The position numbers and the translations under genes are program-made. Positions 31,583-41,716 of a DNA stretch of 64,000 nucleotides are shown here, piece by piece (positions within the stretch are counted from its first letter, which is position 1; each line of letters starts with the position of its first letter). A model generated the notes under the pieces. It did no database searches. It had not been told where the DNA came from and worked only from the letters and a program-made list of their open reading frames with translations. Origin of the DNA: Lentinus brumalis (Eukaryota; Basidiomycota; Agaricomycetes; Polyporales; Polyporaceae); assembly GCA_001792895.1 (NCBI GenBank), contig MARA01000062.1, forward strand, positions 62,001 through 126,000. The letters run 5' to 3'.

Positions 31583-34500
31583 ATAAATTTAAAAAAACTA
31601 TGAATAAAATTTAACGTATGCTGGAAGCTCCTAAAGCCTTTAGGTACTTTATTATTTTTAATAATTTTCCAGTTATAACCCTAAAGGATGTCACAATGGA
31701 TTATCAGCAGGAACCAAATTGTATATTGCAAGATTAGGGTCCTCAGAGACTTAACGTTAAACTCCTTAATGTTGGCTGAGAGGTACACACCTCCCCTGTG
31801 GCCAGACCGGAGAAGATAAAGTCCAGCCATTATTGAAAGATAATTGGGTTTTGACATTAATCGAATTAATTTGGACAATTTCTCCAGCTTTCATTTTAAT
31901 TGCTATTGCTTTTCCTTCATTTAGATTATTATATCTATTAGATGAAGTTATTTCACCAACAGTAACTATCAAAGTAGTAGGTTTCTTTTTAGGTGGCCTA
32001 AAATTATATATATTAAATAAAATGAAAGATACCTTAGAAAAAAGGTCAAAAAATAATTATGTATTATCATACTCCAAAAACAGATTTAGCTTTAATAGTG
32101 CAAGTGGATTATGCTTTTCCCAACCTTGCTACTTACTTAAAAATAATTCTTTAAGTTTTCCTCAAAAACAACGAAGGTATTATTACATAAGTAATATTAG
32201 AGCTATAAACAGAATAGGTCCACATAATGAAGATGTATATTCTGTTATTACAGGTTCTCTATTAGGGGATGGTTACGCTAATAATAGATCTGGTGAAGGT
32301 GTTAGAATTTGTTATAGACAAAGTATTAGACACAAAGAATATTTGTTCTGGTTATATAATTTTTTCTATAATAGAGGTTACACAAGCAATCTTCAGCCCA
32401 GACAATATACTAGAACCATTAAAAGTAAAGAAGGTAAAGTTTATTATGGTTTTGAATTTAACACCTTTACCTTTAGAAGTTTTAGTTCGATATATAAATC
32501 TTTTTATAAAAATGGTAAAAAAGTAATACCCTCAAATATCTATGAATATTTAACACCATTAGCATTAGCGGTGTGGTTAATGGATGATGGTGGTTGGGCT
32601 AATTACGGGATTAGAATTGCAACTAATAGTTTTAAACTTCAAGAAGTTGAACTATTAAATAATGTAATTAAATCTAAGTACAATTTAGAAACGACTATTC
32701 AGAATATATGGATAGAAAACCAATATTCTATATATATTAAAAAACAATCTGTTAATAATTTAAAAATTATAGTGGGGCCATATATGCATTCTAGTATGTT
32801 ATATAAACTAGGTATAGATAATACATATTAAAGTTCTTTCAACTCCACACACATATATATAATAGTCGTGAGAGATAATATATAATTATCTTTCTAAGAA
32901 TTCGACAGGGTTCTTAAAGGCTTTTTGCCTTTGGCGATGCAAGTGAAAACAGTTAAAATACTATATTTTTCAATACCGGATATAGTACAAGACTGTCAGT
33001 AAGTGGTTTTATTTTTTTCACTTATTGCAACAGACTGGGTCACTTGTGGGTGATATATTTTTTATATTGCTTAATGTACAGTCGAAATAGATTATTTACG
33101 TAATCGCACCAATTTTTATCACTGGGTATGATTTTTTTCTGCCCAACTTCTAGACAATTCCATACTATTACTAGAACTTCTAATAGAATAGGTCCACATA
33201 ATGAAGATGTTATTAGTGTTTTAGTAGGTTGTCTTCTCGGAGATGCTTATGCTGTAAAAAGTAAAAAAGATATTCCAGGTACAAAATTTAGATTTAAACA
33301 AAGTGGTAGACATAAAGCCTATTTGTTTTTTTTATATGAATTTTTTAATAATAGAGGATATTGTACAAATTCCGGGCCTAGGGAATATAAAACAATCCTT
33401 ATAAATGCTGTAAATAAAAAACCCAAAACTTATTACGGGTATGAATTCGATATTTTTACATTTAGTAGTTTAAATTGGCTTTATGATTTATTTTACCTTA
33501 ATGGTAAAAAAATTATTTCATCTGAAATAATTAATTTTTTAACTCCTATGTCAATTGCCTTTCTTATAATGGATGATGGTGGTTGGGTGTCAGGTTCTAA
33601 GAGTGTTAGAATATCTACTAATAATTTTACTTTACTAGAAGTTGAATTATTAAGAGATATATTTAAGGCTAAATTTAACTTAGATTGTACAATTCAGTTA
33701 CTAACCAAAAAAGGAGGTAATACTCCTAAAGATAAATATTCTCTTTATATTAAAGTTTCATCTTTACCTAGATTAAGAGAATTGGTTTTACCTTATATGC
33801 ATTCTAGTATGTTATATAAACTAGGTTTATAATTTCTTATTTGCAGTATTTTTCAATTAAATAATTTAATTTGTACCCTTTTTTACTTTGGAAGCTATAA
33901 CATTTCCTTTATTAAAAATTAGTGTTTGCATCAATGGTATTGGTCTTATGAATATAGTGATTATATTAATGTTAGTGGTGAATCAATAGAATTTGATTCT
34001 TACATGCTGCCTGCTGATCGATCTGGGAAATCGATCCCGTGGGCCCAACTATCAAACTCCGGGGACACCCTAAAGATCATAGTACCAAGCCATAACGGAA
34101 ACGTTATGTGTGGCTGCAGTAATTATTCAGGTATGGTAACAAGCTATGATATGACTGAAAATGAAATGGGTTATCGCGGATCTAAATCCAGTGCTATTGC
34201 ACTGGTAAAAGAGCAACGAGTGGACGGTAGTTACAGTTTTCAAGTAGGACTGTTAAGGTGCATTCTAATGGCCCCTAAAAGGGGGTATCAAACTGAAATC
34301 CTTTCTAACAAAAAAAATTTATCTGTAAATGTAGTTGCTACAAAAAGACCAAAGTTAAATAAACTAGATCCTTGGTTTATTACTGGTTTTGTTGATGCTG
34401 AAGGTTCTTTTAGTATTGAATTATATAAAGATTCTAAAGCTAAATTTAAGTATACTCCTAGATTAGTTTTTGGAATTAACTTACATGTTAAAGATTTACC

Positions 34501-37500
34501 TATTCTTCTAAGTTTTAAGGATACATTAGGAGTGGGAACTGTAAGTACAAAAGGAAAAGTAACTAATTATACAGTTAAAGCATTTAAAGATCTTGCAGTT
34601 ATTGTTAACCATTTTAAACTATATCCTCTTGTTTCTAGCAAATATCTTGTGTTTCAATATTGGTTACAAGCTTATAATATTATGGCAAGAAAAGAACATT
34701 TTAATTATCAAGGTATGACAAAATTGGCTACATTAAAAAATTTAATTAATTTCGGATTATCTGATAGTTTGAAAGAAGCTTTTCCTGATTTTAATATTTC
34801 TTTAATTGAGACTATGTCTTACAATTTTAGGGGTATTCCGCATGGAATGTGGGTAGCAGGATTTGTAAGTGGAGATGGTTCTTTTTATACTAAGTTGACA
34901 CAGTATGGAGATACATTTCATGTAGGATGTATTTTTAAATTAACTCTTCATCTTAAAGATACTGCATTATTAGAAGGTTTATACGGTTATCTTTCAAAAT
35001 ACTTCCAAAATATTTCTTTCAACAAATATAATTCAAGAACAAATAAAGGTATTTATTTTTCAAAACAAACTGTAAGTTTAAATATTTCAAATATTAAGGA
35101 TATAGGTAATATTGTAATTCCTTTTTTTGATTTATATCCAGTCTTAGGAGTAAAGAAAATGGATTATAATGATTTTAAAAATATTTTTAATATTATTTTA
35201 TCAAAAGGTCATTTAAGTCCTGAGGGTTTGGCCCAAATCCGACAAATTAGGAATAATATGAATAATAAACGAACAGTATTTTAATTTTGGGTTTTAACAG
35301 ATAAAATTTGTTTGATAAATTCAGTAGCCATGGATTCAGATTTAGAATTAGGTCAATTTAGATTATTAGATGTGGATAATAAAGTAGTTATTCCTACTGA
35401 TACACATATTAGATTAATTGTAACGGGTAAACATCTTGCCCTTATAAAATAACAAATTTTTTATTCGAATCTTGCCTTATGCTGGGAAGTTCTAATGCTT
35501 TAGATACTAGATAATATTTTTATTAATATTTTTATGTAAAAATTCTAAAGATAATTTATACTTGACTTTTTTTCGCCCTTGCTCATACTCCTCTTGGCAT
35601 CGGCCTTGTTAAAAAATAGTTAATAGTATGATAATGAATCAATCAGCAGGAAACCAAATTATATTTATGTTGTTATCTCGTACTGCAGAGCAAAATGTTT
35701 GCTTCTACTAGGCAAGCGTGCTTTGCCTTTGTATTTAACTAAAGCTTTTGTTAATAGATAAACTTAAAAAATATAATAGTTGAATCCTCAGAGACTATAC
35801 GCAAGAAGTTTTAAAAACTAAGATATAGTCCGAGTTTTATAATTAATAATATATAAATTAAAGAATATGTAGATGGCAAAAATAAAGAGAAAGGGTTATT
35901 TTTAATAATATTATTAAAAGGCCTAAGCTTAGAAATTCAAATAAGATATTTGTATTTGGTCCCACTTTAAGTAGAGGTTTCACTACTACCTCTTCTCTAG
36001 CATCTTCTAAAACAACCTTGTTTAACCTTGAGTAAAACAAAAAGAATAAATTAGTGACTAAGGAATGCACTAGTTTAGTTATTTACGGAACTAATTTAGG
36101 TTCTAATGTAAATACGGGTAGATTTTCAGTTTTGGTTAAAAATCTTATTTGTTTACACCCGGATTATTATTCCATGATAGTCGGTAAGTATTACGGTTGG
36201 TTAGATAAAAGTAGTATGAAAGCTAACGCAAGGTTTAGATTTAAACAAAGTATTAAACGATCCGACTTTGTTATTAATTCATTTATGGCTCTTTCTCATT
36301 ATTGTTCTAGCTATCCAAGTATAGTTAAATCTACGCGAAAAGAGAAAATTCATTAGGGTTTAACTTTTAGTACGCGAGCTTTACCTTGTTTAAATGAATT
36401 ATATGATTTATTCTAAAAAATAAGGTTAAAGTAATACCTGCTAATATATATGAGTTATTAACTCCTATAGCATTAGCACATTGGGTTAAGGGTGATGGTG
36501 CTAAAAATAACAAAGGTTTAGTTTTATGTACAGATAGTTTTACAATACAAGAAGTTGTAAAATTAATGAATGTACTAAAAATTAAGTTTAATATTCATAA
36601 TACTACAATTCAAGGGTTCAATAATAATAAACCCAGAATTTATATTTTATCCAAAGATATGCCTAAATTAATAAATATTATTAAACCGCATATATTACCT
36701 TCAATGTTATATAAATTAAATCTTTAATTTAATATCAATCTTCCTTTAAAATTAAGAAGATTTGATAAATATTCTTTTCTATTTTAATTATAATACTTGG
36801 CAGATGTAATTCATTCATTTGCTGTACCTTCTTTAGGGTTAAAAATCGATGCTGTACCGGGTAGATTAAATCAAACTTCTATGTTAGCTGAAAGAACAGG
36901 TACTTTCTATGGTCTTTTTGAACAATGGCCAAAACTGTAGTTAACCTATGGTTATAAATCATCAAATTGCGGGAAACCCCTAAAGGAATCTTAACCAAGT
37001 AAGTATGGTAACATAACTTATGGCACAGGTAATGACTCGTGGTAAGGTAAAATCAAGATTTATTATTCAATGGGCAATCCGCAGCCAAGTACCAAGTAAA
37101 ATATTTGGTATGCAGTTCATCGACTAAACGGTGGTTGGTATTATTAGTGTTAATAATGCTTAAGATATAGTCAGTCCCTACCTGAAAAGGTACAGAAATA
37201 TATGAGTATTTTTCATATTTTTGTTAAATAGATATATATTAATTCGTTAATTATATTTAGGGTTATCTACAATAGTTTGCTAAACTTATTTTAATGTAAA
37301 ATGGAATCTTAGTATTACCCCCCGGAGGGCTAAATGACTTGTCTTTCATTTGAAAGACTATTGTAGTATATGCATGATACAATTAGTAGTAGTGGTTTTA
37401 ATAATCATTTCATATTTGTTAACCGTATTGAATTAAGTTCTATTTCTGCTATATCTTTACCTAAATATTTTAGTTTAAATAGATCTTTCAGTTCAATTAG

Positions 37501-38932
37501 ATCTTTGGCACATAATCCAGAATCTTTAGCGTTAGAACATATAAATAGTGGAAAACCTACTACTTCATTAATTATCAATAAAATATTATTAAATCAAAAT
37601 TTATCAGTAACTGACTCGAAATTAGAAGATTTATTTAAAGTTAAAGGTGTTGATTTGGATCTTCCTATCTCTACACCTGAAAAATATCAACTATTAGCTC
37701 AATTAACAGGTAAGTCTAAATATAAAGGTTTCTCTGGTGTATATATCTTTACACATAAAAATACAGGTAAAAAATATGTAGGTTCATCTAATTTACTAAG
37801 ACGTAGAATGGAATATTATTTTAAAGGAGAATTCCCTTTAGTTGGTAAATTTTTACCTTTACTTCACAAAGAAGGGCTAAAAGCTTTTAGCTTAAAAATA
37901 TTTAAATTAGATAGTAATATTTTTAGTAATCAAGACGCTTTAATATTAGAACAGTATTATTTATTAAATAAAGAATTCAACTTAAATACATTAAGAGTTA
38001 TTAATGCAGGATCATCAAAAGGTGATGCTGTATATGTTTATGATTTAACATGTAGTACTCTTTATTATCAAGCTAAATCTAGTATTGAATTAAAAAGAGT
38101 TTTAAAAATACATACTAAAACTAGTAAAACTTATGTAGATTCTAAAAGACCTTATCTTAATAAATTCTTACTTTTTAGCTATCCTATACCTACTGCTGTT
38201 GCAAGCCCGCGAAGCGGGGTAAATACATTATTAGATATAATGGAAAAAGAAAGAAAAGATATGTACACATTAGGAACTCGTAGAAGTATTCCAGTAGAAT
38301 TAGAAATTAAAGAAGGTAATAGATTTGTAGAATCTAATGGCCAACCTTTAAAATTTGATTCTTTAACGTCTTGTATTGAATATTTAAGAAAATTAGGTTT
38401 AACTATTAAAAGAGCCACTCTTACTAAATATATAAAAAATAAAAAAGTGTTTCATAATTTCTTATGTAAATACTCAGATAAAGTACTTCTTGATAATTTT
38501 GAAGAATTAGGATTAATTATTGAGGAATATAAAAAATAAAAGTTGATCCAGACTTAGAACCATTAAAAGTTAATAGGAAAAATAAACCTATATTAGTCAA
38601 AGGAGACCCGACTCGGGAGGTGAAAGAGTTTGAAAGTATTACAGATACAATTAAATACTTTAATACTTTAAATATTAAATTAGATAGGAAAACTTTATAT
38701 CTTCGTTTAAAAGACGGAAAAAAATATAAAGACTATTTTTTTTTTTACTATAAATAACATTATAAATTTTTAAACTATTACTAGTATAATAAAAATTTTT
38801 TTTATTAATTACATTAAAATAAATGTAGATTCGCAATGTTCTGAAATTTGTGGTGTGTACCACGGATTTATGCCAATAGCTATAGAAGCTGTATCTATTC
38901 AAGATTATTTAGCATGGATTGATGCTGCTTAA
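30449..38932 (+). CDS. cox2: Cytochrome c oxidase subunit 2, six exons and five introns
   Basis: Copper A subunit of complex IV. Exons 30449-30673, 31854-31982, 33929-34015, 35333-35428, 36800-36913, 38834-38932 sum to 250 codons (249 residues plus stop), the usual length. Visible: N-terminal membrane helices, HQWYWSYEY, and Cu-A ligands in [17 protein letters not shown] (Cys, Cys, His) with the earlier His in [13 protein letters not shown]. All splice sites follow the exon-T/intron-G rule. The first 209 bases are duplicated at 58411-58620. Its leader (30200-30448) is also present in diverged form upstream of the KDD-repeat ORF near 58100-58330. Confidence 0.96.
31854..32831 (+). CDS. LAGLIDADG endonuclease fused to cox2 exon 2 (intron 31983-33928), first of two
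   Basis: Continuous with cox2 exon 2. Endonuclease part begins about residue 120 with [21 protein letters not shown], then [12 protein letters not shown], ending [13 protein letters not shown]. The same clade is found in cob introns 4 and 6. The ID-like group I core follows at 32900-33090 (GTGAAAACAGTTAAA, CAGACTGGGTCAC, GCTTAATGTACAGTCG). Intact without TGA. Confidence 0.86.
   Translation, partial: TLIELIWTISPAFILIAIAFPSFRLLYLLDEVISPTVTIKVVGFFLGGLKLYILNKMKDTLEKRSKNNYVLSYSKNRFSFNSASGLCFSQPCYLLKNNSLSFPQKQRRYYYISNIRAINRIGPHNEDVYSVITGSLLGDGYANNRSGEGVRICYRQSIRHKEYLFWLYNFFYNRGYTSNLQPRQYTRTIKSKEGKVYYGFEFNTFTFRSFSSIYKSFYKNGKKVIPSNIYEYLTPLALAVWLMDDGGWANYGIRIATNSFKLQEVELLNNVIKSKYNLETTIQNIWIENQYSIYIKKQSVNNLKIIVGPYMHSSMLYKLGIDNTY
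33128..33832 (+). CDS. Second LAGLIDADG ORF in cox2 intron 2, downstream of the core
   Basis: 234 codons, clear paralogue of the ORF just upstream ([47 protein letters not shown]). It lies between the ribozyme core and cox2 exon 3, only about 95 bases from the exon, and no second core is visible. It could be a tandem duplicate of the ORF, or the remnant of a second intron that lost its core. No frame damage, which hints at selection or recent origin. Confidence 0.82.
   Translation: MIFFCPTSRQFHTITRTSNRIGPHNEDVISVLVGCLLGDAYAVKSKKDIPGTKFRFKQSGRHKAYLFFLYEFFNNRGYCTNSGPREYKTILINAVNKKPKTYYGYEFDIFTFSSLNWLYDLFYLNGKKIISSEIINFLTPMSIAFLIMDDGGWVSGSKSVRISTNNFTLLEVELLRDIFKAKFNLDCTIQLLTKKGGNTPKDKYSLYIKVSSLPRLRELVLPYMHSSMLYKLGL
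33929..35284 (+). CDS. LAGLIDADG endonuclease fused to cox2 exon 3 (intron 34016-35332)
   Basis: Fifth member of the intron family shared with rnl and nad1: after 29 cox2 codons come the translated core ([24 protein letters not shown]) and a double LAGLIDADG protein ([12 protein letters not shown] about residue 150; [12 protein letters not shown] about 310). This copy is the most diverged in the core. The intron ends CCATG before exon GATTCAGATTTAG, like the others. Intact. Confidence 0.87.
   Translation, partial: HQWYWSYEYSDYINVSGESIEFDSYMLPADRSGKSIPWAQLSNSGDTLKIIVPSHNGNVMCGCSNYSGMVTSYDMTENEMGYRGSKSSAIALVKEQRVDGSYSFQVGLLRCILMAPKRGYQTEILSNKKNLSVNVVATKRPKLNKLDPWFITGFVDAEGSFSIELYKDSKAKFKYTPRLVFGINLHVKDLPILLSFKDTLGVGTVSTKGKVTNYTVKAFKDLAVIVNHFKLYPLVSSKYLVFQYWLQAYNIMARKEHFNYQGMTKLATLKNLINFGLSDSLKEAFPDFNISLIETMSYNFRGIPHGMWVAGFVSGDGSFYTKLTQYGDTFHVGCIFKLTLHLKDTALLEGLYGYLSKYFQNISFNKYNSRTNKGIYFSKQTVSLNISNIKDIGNIVIPFFDLYPVLGVKKMDYNDFKNIFNIILSKGHLSPEGLAQIRQIRNNMNNKRTVF
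36054..36726 (+). pseudogene. Decayed LAGLIDADG endonuclease in cox2 intron 4 (35429-36799)
   Basis: Pieces of one LAGLIDADG protein of the same group as the intron 2 ORFs. The N-terminal part (36054-36356) is followed by TAG, a TAA near 36415 and a frameshift, then [29 protein letters not shown] and a C-terminus ending [10 protein letters not shown] at about 36726. The WVKGDG block has replaced the catalytic MDDG. The intron retains P (TGCTGGGAAGTTCTAATG), Q (CAATCAGCAGG), R (CCTCAGAGACTATACGC) and S (GATATAGTCC), so splicing probably survives. Confidence 0.78.
37370..38539 (+). CDS. GIY-YIG endonuclease of cox2 intron 5 (36914-38833), C-terminus frameshifted
   Basis: 389 codons from ATG. 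GIY-YIG domain SGVYIFTHK ... [13 protein letters not shown] at residues about 123-145. DNA-binding modules follow, ending [16 protein letters not shown]...[11 protein letters not shown]. After the stop the next 200 bases (to about 38757) in another frame encode a further copy of the same module ([16 protein letters not shown]...[12 protein letters not shown]). The shift lies in an A-run (AAAAAATAAAA, 38531-38541), so either a recent slip or a sequencing error removed the last module. GC patches at 37317 (CCCCCCGGAGGG) and 38203 (GCCCGCGAAGCGGGG) do not break the frame. Confidence 0.83.
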   Translation: MHDTISSSGFNNHFIFVNRIELSSISAISLPKYFSLNRSFSSIRSLAHNPESLALEHINSGKPTTSLIINKILLNQNLSVTDSKLEDLFKVKGVDLDLPISTPEKYQLLAQLTGKSKYKGFSGVYIFTHKNTGKKYVGSSNLLRRRMEYYFKGEFPLVGKFLPLLHKEGLKAFSLKIFKLDSNIFSNQDALILEQYYLLNKEFNLNTLRVINAGSSKGDAVYVYDLTCSTLYYQAKSSIELKRVLKIHTKTSKTYVDSKRPYLNKFLLFSYPIPTAVASPRSGVNTLLDIMEKERKDMYTLGTRRSIPVELEIKEGNRFVESNGQPLKFDSLTSCIEYLRKLGLTIKRATLTKYIKNKKVFHNFLCKYSDKVLLDNFEELGLIIEEYKK

Positions 38933-38958
38933 TAGAATTATCTTTATTATACCCCTCT

Positions 38959-39258
38959 ACTTTTTTACTTTAAAGCTAATCAGAATTAATTATATTTAAA
39001 TAGGATACAATATTTATTTATTTGTAATATTCTTGCTATTTTAACTATATTAGCTTAATACTTTATTTATTAAATATAAATGTATCCTTTATATTAAACA
39101 TTATATTTTCTCTTCTAATCTTGAAGAGGTAAAACGCATGTATATTACTATAAATACAATGGATAAATAAAGTAGCTATATTTTTATAGCTTCTTAAAAC
39201 ATTTTAAATTTTAAATTATATTCGTATGAAAAATAATCAATCTTTTTTACCCATTAAT
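38959..39258 (+). repeat. 300-bp inverted repeat, rps3 leader copy (left)
   Basis: Essentially identical, inverted, to 51016-51315, which is the leader and first 11 codons of rps3. It begins at ACTTTTTTACTTTAAAGC and ends in CCCATTAAT. It lies just after cox2 and supplies the leader and start codon of the ORF at 39226. Confidence 0.93.
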
Positions 39259-39498
39259 TCTAATAAATTATTAAACCCTGTTGTAGAAAGTTTATTTTTT
39301 TCAAATAAATTGAAAAAAATAAATTTTCTAACTAATAGAAATTTTAGTAGTAGCTCTAATTCTAATTCAGGTTCTAATAAAAAGTTAGATTCTAAACCTA
39401 ATAATATATTATATTTGTTTGTTCAGTTTATTTCTTTTATGATATGCTTTTTGTTAATTATAGCTATACATATTTTATTTTTTACATATTTTTATTAA
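39226..39498 (+). CDS. Chimeric ORF: rps3 first codons joined to a small membrane protein
   Basis: 90 codons. The first 11 (MKNNQSFLPIN) and the whole upstream 270 bases are the rps3 start and leader. From codon 12 the sequence is unrelated to rps3: a polar, Ser/Asn-rich middle (FSSSSNSNSGSNKK) and a hydrophobic C-terminal helix (about residues 65-88). I do not recognise the distal part. The open frame and intact leader suggest it could be expressed; it may equally be a by-product of rearrangement. Confidence 0.5.
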   Translation: MKNNQSFLPINSNKLLNPVVESLFFSNKLKKINFLTNRNFSSSSNSNSGSNKKLDSKPNNILYLFVQFISFMICFLLIIAIHILFFTYFY

Positions 39499-39679
39499 TA
39501 AAATATTATAAGTGTTTTAATTTAATCTATTTAAACATAAAAGTTTATTTAAATTAATGCTATAATAATAAGAATAATATTGTACATATTCCCCTTTTTA
39601 ATTAAATCTTAAATACTTTTTTACTAGCTGTAATAGCAGAAGCAATAGAAAAAAAAGTTACAGTATTAGGTTCTTTAGA

Positions 39680-40700
39680 TTAATATTTATTTAGTAGTTG
39701 AATATTGAAACTAATTCTTTACCCTTTTTTAATGGAAGATTATATGTAATGGTAATTTGTTCCGATAAATAACTGCAACACTATCCATAATAGCAGGTGT
39801 ATATAAATTTGGAACCATACCAAATCTTACATAATTACAATACAACTTTAATTTACTGAGGATATAAGCACTGGGTTTATTTTTTAATCTTAATAAAAAC
39901 CAACATATAATCTAAATTTAAATTAAACAGCTCTTTTGAATTTTTTTTAAATACCATAGCTCTTAAAAAATAAATAGGAAAATAAAATTTAATTCCATTG
40001 TTCTGCTGGAGCAATAGTTTATTAACACCTCTACTTTTTTTTATTTAGTAAGAAAAAAAAAGGAGCATTAATATTATCGGAACTTAAACCATCTGCTTCA
40101 ATTAAACTAAATTTAGTTTTATTGTAAAGGTTGTTAATGATTTGTGATTCTTCAACTTTCAATATAGGAGGTTGATCAACAGGGTATGGTTTATTTATTA
40201 TAATAGTAGGATATATTGAATTAACAACTTATCTATATACTTTTTATCCTTATAGAATATAAATATCAACTGCACCTCAACTATATCCCTGTTTAATCTA
40301 TTTATAGACTTTACCTTTAAAACAAGGAATATTTTGATCTTCGAGCATATAATTTTTTTTTCTATAATTTGTAAAAGCTAAACTTGGTAGTGGTGCATAA
40401 TTACCCCCAATAACTCTAGTAGCTTAATAGTTCTTCTAGAAGAAAATTTCTAATACTAAATATAAAGTAATACAATCTTGTGAACAGTATTTAATAGTTT
40501 GCTCTTTAATGTGCATTTGTATTGTGTAAATTATTTAGCTTATTTGATATATTCATCTAAGGTGATACCTTCAAAGTATTTAAAATGATACCGTTATATT
40601 TGTTATATATTACCTTCTTTAGCAATTCTGTTAAAAAAAAAAAGATTTATCTCCAACATTAAATGATTTACCTTATTTTTAAGGGAAGAAGAAATACATT
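39680..40700 (-). pseudogene. Decayed plasmid-type family B DNA polymerase
   Basis: Minus-strand translation in three frames recovers the order of a protein-primed (organellar/plasmid) DNA polymerase: GKSFNVGDKS, the exonuclease block KYCSQDCITLYLVL (near 40480), SLAFTNYRKKNY, GAVDIYI, polymerase motif A VNSIYPTIMINKPYP (near 40210), EADGLSSDNINAPFFFLTK, and motif B ILSKLKLYCNYVRFGM (near 39840). Stops and frameshifts are frequent. Such genes belong to linear mitochondrial plasmids, so this marks an old plasmid insertion between cox2 and atp6. Confidence 0.78.
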
Positions 40701-40988
40701 AAAAATTAATATCTAAAATGTAAATTATATTTACCCTTATTAAAAGTAAATATGATTTAAGTAATTAACTATTATTAAAAATAGATTTAATCTCAATAGA
40801 TATTTCAACTAAAGTGTTTTATTAAAAAAAAAAATAGACCTTTTATATAAATAAATTTCTTTGTTTTAATGAGAGTATACAAACATTAAGCTTATCTTGT
40901 TGATTAAAAAAATATCCTAAACCACCATATCTTTAAATTATTATATGTTTAGTATGTAATTTTTTAATAAAAGAATCATTAAAAAAAA

Positions 40989-41060
40989 ACGAGTATAGTT
41001 AAGTTGGTATAACTTCTACCTTCCAAGTAGTTATCATCAGTTCGAATCTGATTACTCGTA
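40989..41060 (+). tRNA. trnG: tRNA-Gly(UCC)
   Basis: Acceptor ACGAGTA/TACTCGT, anticodon loop CTTCCAA, T-arm TCAGTTCGAATCTGA. Confidence 0.9.
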
Positions 41061-41152
41061 TAAAATATAGTGCATTTTTTTTTAACATTAAAGTTATTTT
41101 CTTCCCATTTTTTTAGTTTTTAGTTAGCCTAAAGGCTACAAGGACTTATAAA

Positions 41153-41226
41153 CAAGAGCGAGGTGATTCGAACACCTACCGATGATTTTGGAGATCGTCA
41201 TACTAACCGATTGATACTACGCTCTT
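41153..41226 (-). tRNA. trnW: tRNA-Trp(CCA)
   Basis: Minus-strand cloverleaf: acceptor AAGAGCG/CGCTCTT, U8-A9, T-arm AGGTGTTCGAATCACCT, anticodon loop CTCCAAA. The anticodon CCA pairs with UGG only by standard rules, whereas fungi that use UGA for Trp normally carry UCA. No other Trp tRNA is in the window. It is relevant to intron ORFs with in-frame TGA. Confidence 0.88.
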
Positions 41227-41285
41227 AAAATAAGTATAGGAGATTTATAAAAAAAAATAAAAATACTCTTTTAAATAAAAATGAA

Positions 41286-41358
41286 GGGCCCTTAGCTTAA
41301 TTGGTAGAGTACCTAATTGTCGATTAGGGTGGTCCCAGTTCGAATCTGGAAGGGCTCG
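41286..41358 (+). tRNA. trnD: tRNA-Asp(GUC)
   Basis: Acceptor GGGCCCT/AGGGCTC, anticodon stem CCTAA/TTAGG with loop TTGTCGA, T-arm CCAGTTCGAATCTGG. Confidence 0.91.
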
Positions 41359-41716
41359 TAAAAACAAAATTTTTTTTTTGTTGTTGTATACTTTGTAAAC
41401 CCTTTTAACCCTATATTTTAAAAATACCTTTCAAGGCCACTAAACTTATTTTTAAGTTTTAGTTTTTAAAACTTAAATTTTTATATCTTTATATTAATTG
41501 TAGCTTGTAAACAAAAAATTTTTGTTTTTATTTTTTTTTCTAAACCAATTAAAAAATAAGTAGTCCGTCATTTATTTCTAGACTGTAATTTTTTAATAAA
41601 AGTATCTTTCCAAATAAAAAAAAGCTTATATATGTATATTATAAAAATGTAATAAAAATTTATTAATTTTTATATATTATATATAACATATCTAATAAAA
41701 AAAATATAAAAAAAAA
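41359..41716. other. Spacer and atp6 leader
   Basis: About 360 very AT-rich bases with poly-A/T runs. No gene or motif I can support; the last part must include the atp6 5' untranslated region. Confidence 0.6.

Noticed and set aside
31681..31972. Minus-strand ORFs near cox2 exon 2
   Set aside because: Antisense to cox2 exon 2 and the intron 1 core.
38675..38902. Minus-strand ORF at the end of cox2
   Set aside because: Overlaps cox2 exon 6 and the intron 5 DNA-binding module in antisense; AT-rich chance frame.
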